This document shows positions 59,915 to 64,000 of a stretch of 64,000 bases of DNA, in pieces (positions within the stretch are counted from its first letter, which is position 1; each line of letters begins with the position of its first letter). The stretch covers positions 62,001-126,000 of the forward strand of contig NZ_JANCTD010000007.1 of assembly GCF_024297185.1 (NCBI RefSeq), written 5' to 3'. This stretch comes from Lewinella sp. JB7 (GTDB lineage: Bacteria > Bacteroidota > Bacteroidia > Chitinophagales > Saprospiraceae). The notes under the pieces were generated by a model. It worked only from the letters and a program-made list of their open reading frames with translations, made no database searches and was not told the origin of the DNA. Position numbers and translations under genes: made by a program.

Positions 59915-62590
59915 GTGCCCCGTTGTTTACCCCTTCTGCTGTTTTGTCTGCTCACCGGTTCGCTGCTGCCGGCCCAGGGTCCGCTTATTCCCCGGGTGCG
60001 GTCCTTCTCGGCCGTCGACTACGGTGGAGAGAACCAGAACTGGAGCGTCACCCAGTCGCCCGACGGTACGCTGTACGTGGCCAATTCCGGGGGCGTGCTG
60101 CGCTTCGACGGCCTGTCGTGGAGCCTGCACCAGCTACCCGGGCGCCCGACCGTGCGGGCCGTGGCCTGGGCCGACGAGCGGCTGTACGTAGGCGGCTACG
60201 GCGAGTTCGGCTACTTCACGGATGCCGGTGGAAAGCTGGGCGATTATACCTCCCTCAGCGCACGCTTGCCGGTCACGGAGCAGACCGAGGAAATCTGGAA
60301 CATCGAGACCTTGGCTCCGGGAGCCGTGGTGCTGCAGTCTTTCTCACGGCTATACTGGGTGCGGGGGGATTCGGTCCGCGTTGAGCTTCCCGGCAGCCTG
60401 ATGTTCGCCCACGCCACGGCCGACACCCTGCTCGTGCCGGTCACGGACCGGGGCATCCTCGTCTACGCCGGCGCGAACACCGAGGGACGCCTCGTGGCCG
60501 CCGAACCACCGAACCCGATCGTCGGGATCACGGGGGCGGGGGCCAGACTACTCGTAGCCACGACGGATGCCGTGTTAAAGTACCGAAACGGGTCCTACTT
60601 CAGTTGGTCCGCCACGGCCGATGATGTGTTGCGCGACCAGCAGATCAACCGCCTGCTGCTCCTGCGCGACGGTCACCTCGCCGTGGGAACCATCATGGGT
60701 GGGGTATACCTATTCGACGCCGACGGGCGGCTAGTGCATCACCTAGACTACGGAAACGGCCTGAGCAACAACACGGTACTGGCGCTCTTCGAGGACCGCG
60801 ACGGCAACCTCTGGGCCGGTCTCGACCGCGGACTAAACCTTATCGTCCGCAGCGAACCCCTCCGGTTTTACCGTCAGGGCAAGCAGCCGATCGGCGCGGT
60901 GTACGCCGCCGAGACGTACGAAGGCGATTTTTTCATCGGCACTAATCAGGGGCTATTCGTCCGGGACCGCCAGTCGACCGAATTCGTCCTCGTACCGGGC
61001 ACCGCCGGTCAGGTCTGGGAGCTGCGCGTCACGCCCTACGGACTCCTCTGCGGTCACAACGACGGAACCTTTCTCGTGGAGGGTAGGCGGGCGCGGCGGA
61101 TATCGGAGCGTTCCGGGGGTTGGCAGACGATTGTCGTTCCCGACCAACCGGGCCGATTGCTGCAGGCAAACTATACCGGCCTGAGTATTCTGGATCTGGC
61201 AAGCGAGGGCCCGCCCGCTGCCGGGAGCTCGGAACAACGGCTGGAGGAACTGCTCGCCCCCGTCCGCTTCATTGCCCGGACGGGGCCCAACCAACTGCTC
61301 GCTCTCCACGGTTCGCGGGGTAGTTACCGTATCCGGTTATCCGACGACTGGCGGGAGATCCTAGGGGTAGACACCGTACGCGCCCCCGATCTCGTGCGCC
61401 CCTTCCTCGCCCGGTTCGGGGATACCCTCCTCGTACAGACGGAGGAACAGCGCTTTCACTATACCGACGATACTTTTCAACCGCTAGATCGGTTTCGGGG
61501 CGTTAAAGTCCGGCCCGCGGAATACATTCTTCCTGGCCGGGCCGAGACGCGGGAGTGGTTCGTCGCCGCCCGGGATCGGGTAACCGTGTACCGGGGTACC
61601 CGGGAGATCGCGGAGTATCCGGTCAGGCTGCGCCGCAACTTTCCGCGTATCATTCCCCTCGCCGACGGCACTTACCTTTTCTGTCTGGAGGAAGGGTTCG
61701 CGACGTACCGACCGACGAGCGGCCGGGGGGAAGCCGCATCACTCCGCTTAGGTCTGGATCGGGTATCGAACGACGTATGGCGGTTTGACTACGTCCTCCC
61801 CGCCCTCGATCGGCCCGTGCGCTACCGGTACCGGTTGCTGGGATTCAGCGATCAGTGGTCGGAGTGGTCGGAACTCGGGGAGAAGGAGTACACCAATCTG
61901 GGGGAAGGCGATTACCGTTTTCAGGTGCAGGCGGACTGGTACGGCGGGGCCCAGGAAGTCTCTTTTTCCATACCGGCCCCCTGGTACCGGACGCCGTGGG
62001 CCTATGCCCTGTACGCAGGCGTGTTCGGTGGCGCGGTGTATCTGCTCCTGCAGGAGCACAAAAACCGACTACATCAGCAGGCCCGCAAACTCGAGGCCGT
62101 GCGCCTGCGCCAGCTGCAGCGACAGCGCATCGAAGCCCGGAACCGACAACTCGAACAGGAGAACAGACGCAAAAGCCGCGAACTGGCGAACACCACCCTC
62201 ACCCTGGCGAAAAAGAATGAGATGTTGCTGGACCTGAAGGAGGAACTCGCCCGCTTCGGCAAGCGCAAGGATACGGCGCGTGACCCCCATAAGCTGCTGC
62301 ACCTCATCGAGCGCAATCTGAACCACGAGGAGGACTGGGCCATCTTCGAATCCCACTTCAACGAGGTACACGAAGCCTTTCTGAAGCGACTCCGGCAGGC
62401 TCACCCCCAACTGACCGCCGGCGACCTGCAACTAGCCGCCTTTCTCAAGATGGATCTTACCTCCAAGGAGATCGCCCCCCTGCTGCACATCTCCGTCCGG
62501 GGAGTCGAAAACAAGCGCTACCGCTTGCGGAAAAAGCTGGGGCTGGAGGGGAACGACAATCTGAATACTTACGTGCGGGAGTTCCAGTAA
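59915..62590 (+). CDS. SusR-like membrane regulator with propeller sensor and LuxR-type HTH
   Basis: One-protein transmembrane regulator of 891 residues. Signal peptide MPRCLPLLLFCLLTGSLLPAQ from a GTG start. A periplasmic two-component-type propeller (about 25-590; NWSVTQSPDGTLYVANSGGV, LFEDRDGNLWAGLDRGLNL) is followed by a Y_Y_Y domain (about 600-685). One membrane helix lies at about 693-711 (TPWAYALYAGVFGGAVYLLL). Then comes a coiled coil rich in Arg/Glu/Gln and a C-terminal LuxR-type HTH (about 833-885, LTSKEIAPLLHISVRGVENKRYRLRKKLG). No kinase or receiver domain is present. Next to a GH144-like gene, it probably senses a glucan fragment. Confidence 0.85.
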   Translation: MPRCLPLLLFCLLTGSLLPAQGPLIPRVRSFSAVDYGGENQNWSVTQSPDGTLYVANSGGVLRFDGLSWSLHQLPGRPTVRAVAWADERLYVGGYGEFGYFTDAGGKLGDYTSLSARLPVTEQTEEIWNIETLAPGAVVLQSFSRLYWVRGDSVRVELPGSLMFAHATADTLLVPVTDRGILVYAGANTEGRLVAAEPPNPIVGITGAGARLLVATTDAVLKYRNGSYFSWSATADDVLRDQQINRLLLLRDGHLAVGTIMGGVYLFDADGRLVHHLDYGNGLSNNTVLALFEDRDGNLWAGLDRGLNLIVRSEPLRFYRQGKQPIGAVYAAETYEGDFFIGTNQGLFVRDRQSTEFVLVPGTAGQVWELRVTPYGLLCGHNDGTFLVEGRRARRISERSGGWQTIVVPDQPGRLLQANYTGLSILDLASEGPPAAGSSEQRLEELLAPVRFIARTGPNQLLALHGSRGSYRIRLSDDWREILGVDTVRAPDLVRPFLARFGDTLLVQTEEQRFHYTDDTFQPLDRFRGVKVRPAEYILPGRAETREWFVAARDRVTVYRGTREIAEYPVRLRRNFPRIIPLADGTYLFCLEEGFATYRPTSGRGEAASLRLGLDRVSNDVWRFDYVLPALDRPVRYRYRLLGFSDQWSEWSELGEKEYTNLGEGDYRFQVQADWYGGAQEVSFSIPAPWYRTPWAYALYAGVFGGAVYLLLQEHKNRLHQQARKLEAVRLRQLQRQRIEARNRQLEQENRRKSRELANTTLTLAKKNEMLLDLKEELARFGKRKDTARDPHKLLHLIERNLNHEEDWAIFESHFNEVHEAFLKRLRQAHPQLTAGDLQLAAFLKMDLTSKEIAPLLHISVRGVENKRYRLRKKLGLEGNDNLNTYVREFQ

Positions 62591-62788
62591 TCCCATCCGC
62601 CCGCGCCGCAAACATTTGGTCAAACCGCGAATTTGTATCCATTAACCGCCCACCGGCCCCGCCTATCGTGGCGTATTGGCAATGGCGTAGTCATGGTGAG
62701 GTGTTTTTCTAGCAATTACGGGGCTTTCCGCCGACCTTGGTGAAGTAAATTCGGGAAATCTCCCGCCCTAGATTCAAGTCGATCTTAC

Positions 62789-64000
62789 ATGTACAGACAA
62801 CGATTCATCCGCTGTGGCACCCTCTTCGCGATCCTGTCCTGCATTGGCACACATATGCTGTGGGGACAGGCCGGCGCCGTCACCGGACTGATCGCTACGG
62901 CCTACGATCATCACGTGGAACTGAGGTGGGATCAGCCGGGAAACCCCGCCGTCCGGAGCGTGCGCGTTTACGGCTCACGGCCCGGAGAGCAATTCGCCCC
63001 CCTCGGCACGGCCTCCATCGTACAGAACACCCACATCAACTTCGTCGGAGATGCCGACGTCACCACCCGGTACTTCGTACGGCCACTGACCGACGGGGGG
63101 GAACTGGGTACGCCGTCGGACACCGTGGAGGCCACCACCTACACCATGAGTGATTCGGCCCTGCTCGACATGGTGCAGCAGTATACCTTCCGTTACTTCT
63201 ACGACTTCGGGCACCCGGTTTCCGGCCTGGCCCGCGAGCGTAACACTACCGCAACGGTGACTTCGGGCGGCAGCGGATTTGGGCTTATGGCCCTGATCGT
63301 AGGAGCCGAGCGCGGGTTCATCAGCCGGGAGGAAGCCCTGACCCGCACCGCCAAGATCGTAGACTTCCTCCTTACCGTGCCCCGCTTCCGGGGAGCCTTC
63401 GCGCACTGGATGAACGGGGCCACGGGGGAGGTCATCCCCTTCAGCGCCCGGGACGATGGCGGCGACCTCGTGGAAACCGCTTTCCTCCTGCAGGGCCTGC
63501 TTACCTCGCGACAGTACTTTTCCGGGGAGACGGAAGCCGAAACCAGTCTGCGCACCAACATCAACCGGATCTGGGGAGACGTCAACTGGAACTGGTACCG
63601 TAAATCAGTAGAGAACGTATTATACTGGCACTGGTCGCCGAACCACCAGTTTGCCATCAACCTCCCGCTGCGGGGTTTCAACGAAGTGCAGATTGCCTAC
63701 ATCCTGGGTGTTGCGGCTCCCGAACCCGCGCACCGGATCCCCGCATCCCTTTACCATACGGGTTGGGCCGGCAGTAACTATACGACCGACAATACCTTCT
63801 ACGGGATTCCCCTGCTGGTAGGGCGCGGCAAGGGCGGTCCCCTTTTCTTCAGTCACTACAGCTACCTGGGCTTCGACCCACGCGGCAAGCGCGATCGCTA
63901 CGCCAACTACTTCGAGCGCAACACCAACCAGTCGCTCATTCAGTACCAACACGCCATCGAAAATCCTTACAACCGGGAAGGCTACGGACCTGAGGCCTGG
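62789..64000 (+). CDS. GH144-type glucanase, truncated by window edge
   Basis: Secreted hydrolase; the first 404 codons are present and the frame is still open at the last base. It starts MYRQRFIRCGTLFAILSC with a signal peptide. A short fibronectin-like N-domain (about 30-115, GLIATAYDHHVELRWDQP) comes before the (alpha/alpha)6 glycoamylase-type domain: YTFRYFYDFGHPVSGLARE, TSGGSGFGLMALIVGAERGFIS, FAHWMNGATGEVIPFSARDDGGDLVETAFLLQGLL. These match the GH144 endo-beta-1,2-glucanase group (Glycoamylase domain). The regulator before it fits a small glucan-response locus. Specificity is a family inference. A 198-base leader separates the two genes. Confidence 0.85.
   Translation, partial: MYRQRFIRCGTLFAILSCIGTHMLWGQAGAVTGLIATAYDHHVELRWDQPGNPAVRSVRVYGSRPGEQFAPLGTASIVQNTHINFVGDADVTTRYFVRPLTDGGELGTPSDTVEATTYTMSDSALLDMVQQYTFRYFYDFGHPVSGLARERNTTATVTSGGSGFGLMALIVGAERGFISREEALTRTAKIVDFLLTVPRFRGAFAHWMNGATGEVIPFSARDDGGDLVETAFLLQGLLTSRQYFSGETEAETSLRTNINRIWGDVNWNWYRKSVENVLYWHWSPNHQFAINLPLRGFNEVQIAYILGVAAPEPAHRIPASLYHTGWAGSNYTTDNTFYGIPLLVGRGKGGPLFFSHYSYLGFDPRGKRDRYANYFERNTNQSLIQYQHAIENPYNREGYGPEAW

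Noticed and set aside
62612-62625. TTTGGTCAAACC before the GH144-type gene as a third operator copy
   Set aside because: It lacks the second half-site needed for the TTGGTCAACCAA palindrome.
1-64000. CRISPR array, tRNA/rRNA genes, prophage or insertion-sequence transposases
   Set aside because: I looked for regular spaced repeats, tRNA arms, rRNA-like segments and transposase motifs and found none that hold up.

Overview
The window looks like chromosome from a GC-rich marine Bacteroidota, most like the Saprospiria/Lewinella group. Evidence for this: a SusC/SusD pair, a TonB receptor with a DUF4249 lipoprotein, a DUF3078 protein, bacillithiol-type BshA, a two-subunit transketolase, TAnnTTTG-type -7 promoter boxes and few Shine-Dalgarno sequences. 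No rRNA, tRNA, CRISPR, phage or transposase gene was found. The genus is an inference.

Layout. 0-4.7 kb (+): a GT4 glycosyltransferase and PIG-L deacetylase pair, then a malonate module (malonyl-CoA synthetase, MadL, MadM). 4.7-7.0 kb (-): bshA and a small-molecule kinase. 7.1-15.9 kb (+): M17 aminopeptidase, TonB receptor plus DUF4249, an ECF sigma operon, an MscS-like channel, DUF3078 and a uracil-DNA glycosylase. 15.9-20.1 kb: an atypical SDR, HU, a small lipoprotein and a GT2/ArnT-like pair. 20.2-29.1 kb: tail-specific protease, a repeat-filled convergent gap, hisS, a sigma-like/TPR membrane protein, split transketolase, a GNAT and a pirin.

29.3-44.4 kb (-) is the centrepiece: an apparently complete alginate utilisation locus. 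An FCD/GntR regulator is followed by SusC, SusD, a PKD lipoprotein, PL7, PL6 and PL17 lyases, KdgF, an MFS uronate carrier, a DEH-reductase-type SDR and KDG kinase. Together these would bind and cut alginate, release and linearise the unsaturated monouronate, import it and take it to KDPG. KDPG aldolase is not in the window. Two tandem TTGGTCAACCAA palindromes cover the regulator promoter. A short palindromic repeat family lies at both ends of the locus and again near 48.3 kb.

44.6-64 kb: thioredoxin-fold protein and lgt; an AT-richer orphan membrane gene between two copies of a direct repeat; yidD; a large BNR/sortilin-type protein; an MFS carrier; a Csp-like Cys-rich protein; an AI-2E-family permease; inositol oxygenase with a sodium/solute symporter (a second uronate-producing module); a membrane-anchored LytTR protein; an M20 hydrolase with a changed metal ligand; and a SusR-like membrane regulator next to a GH144-type glucanase that runs off the right edge.
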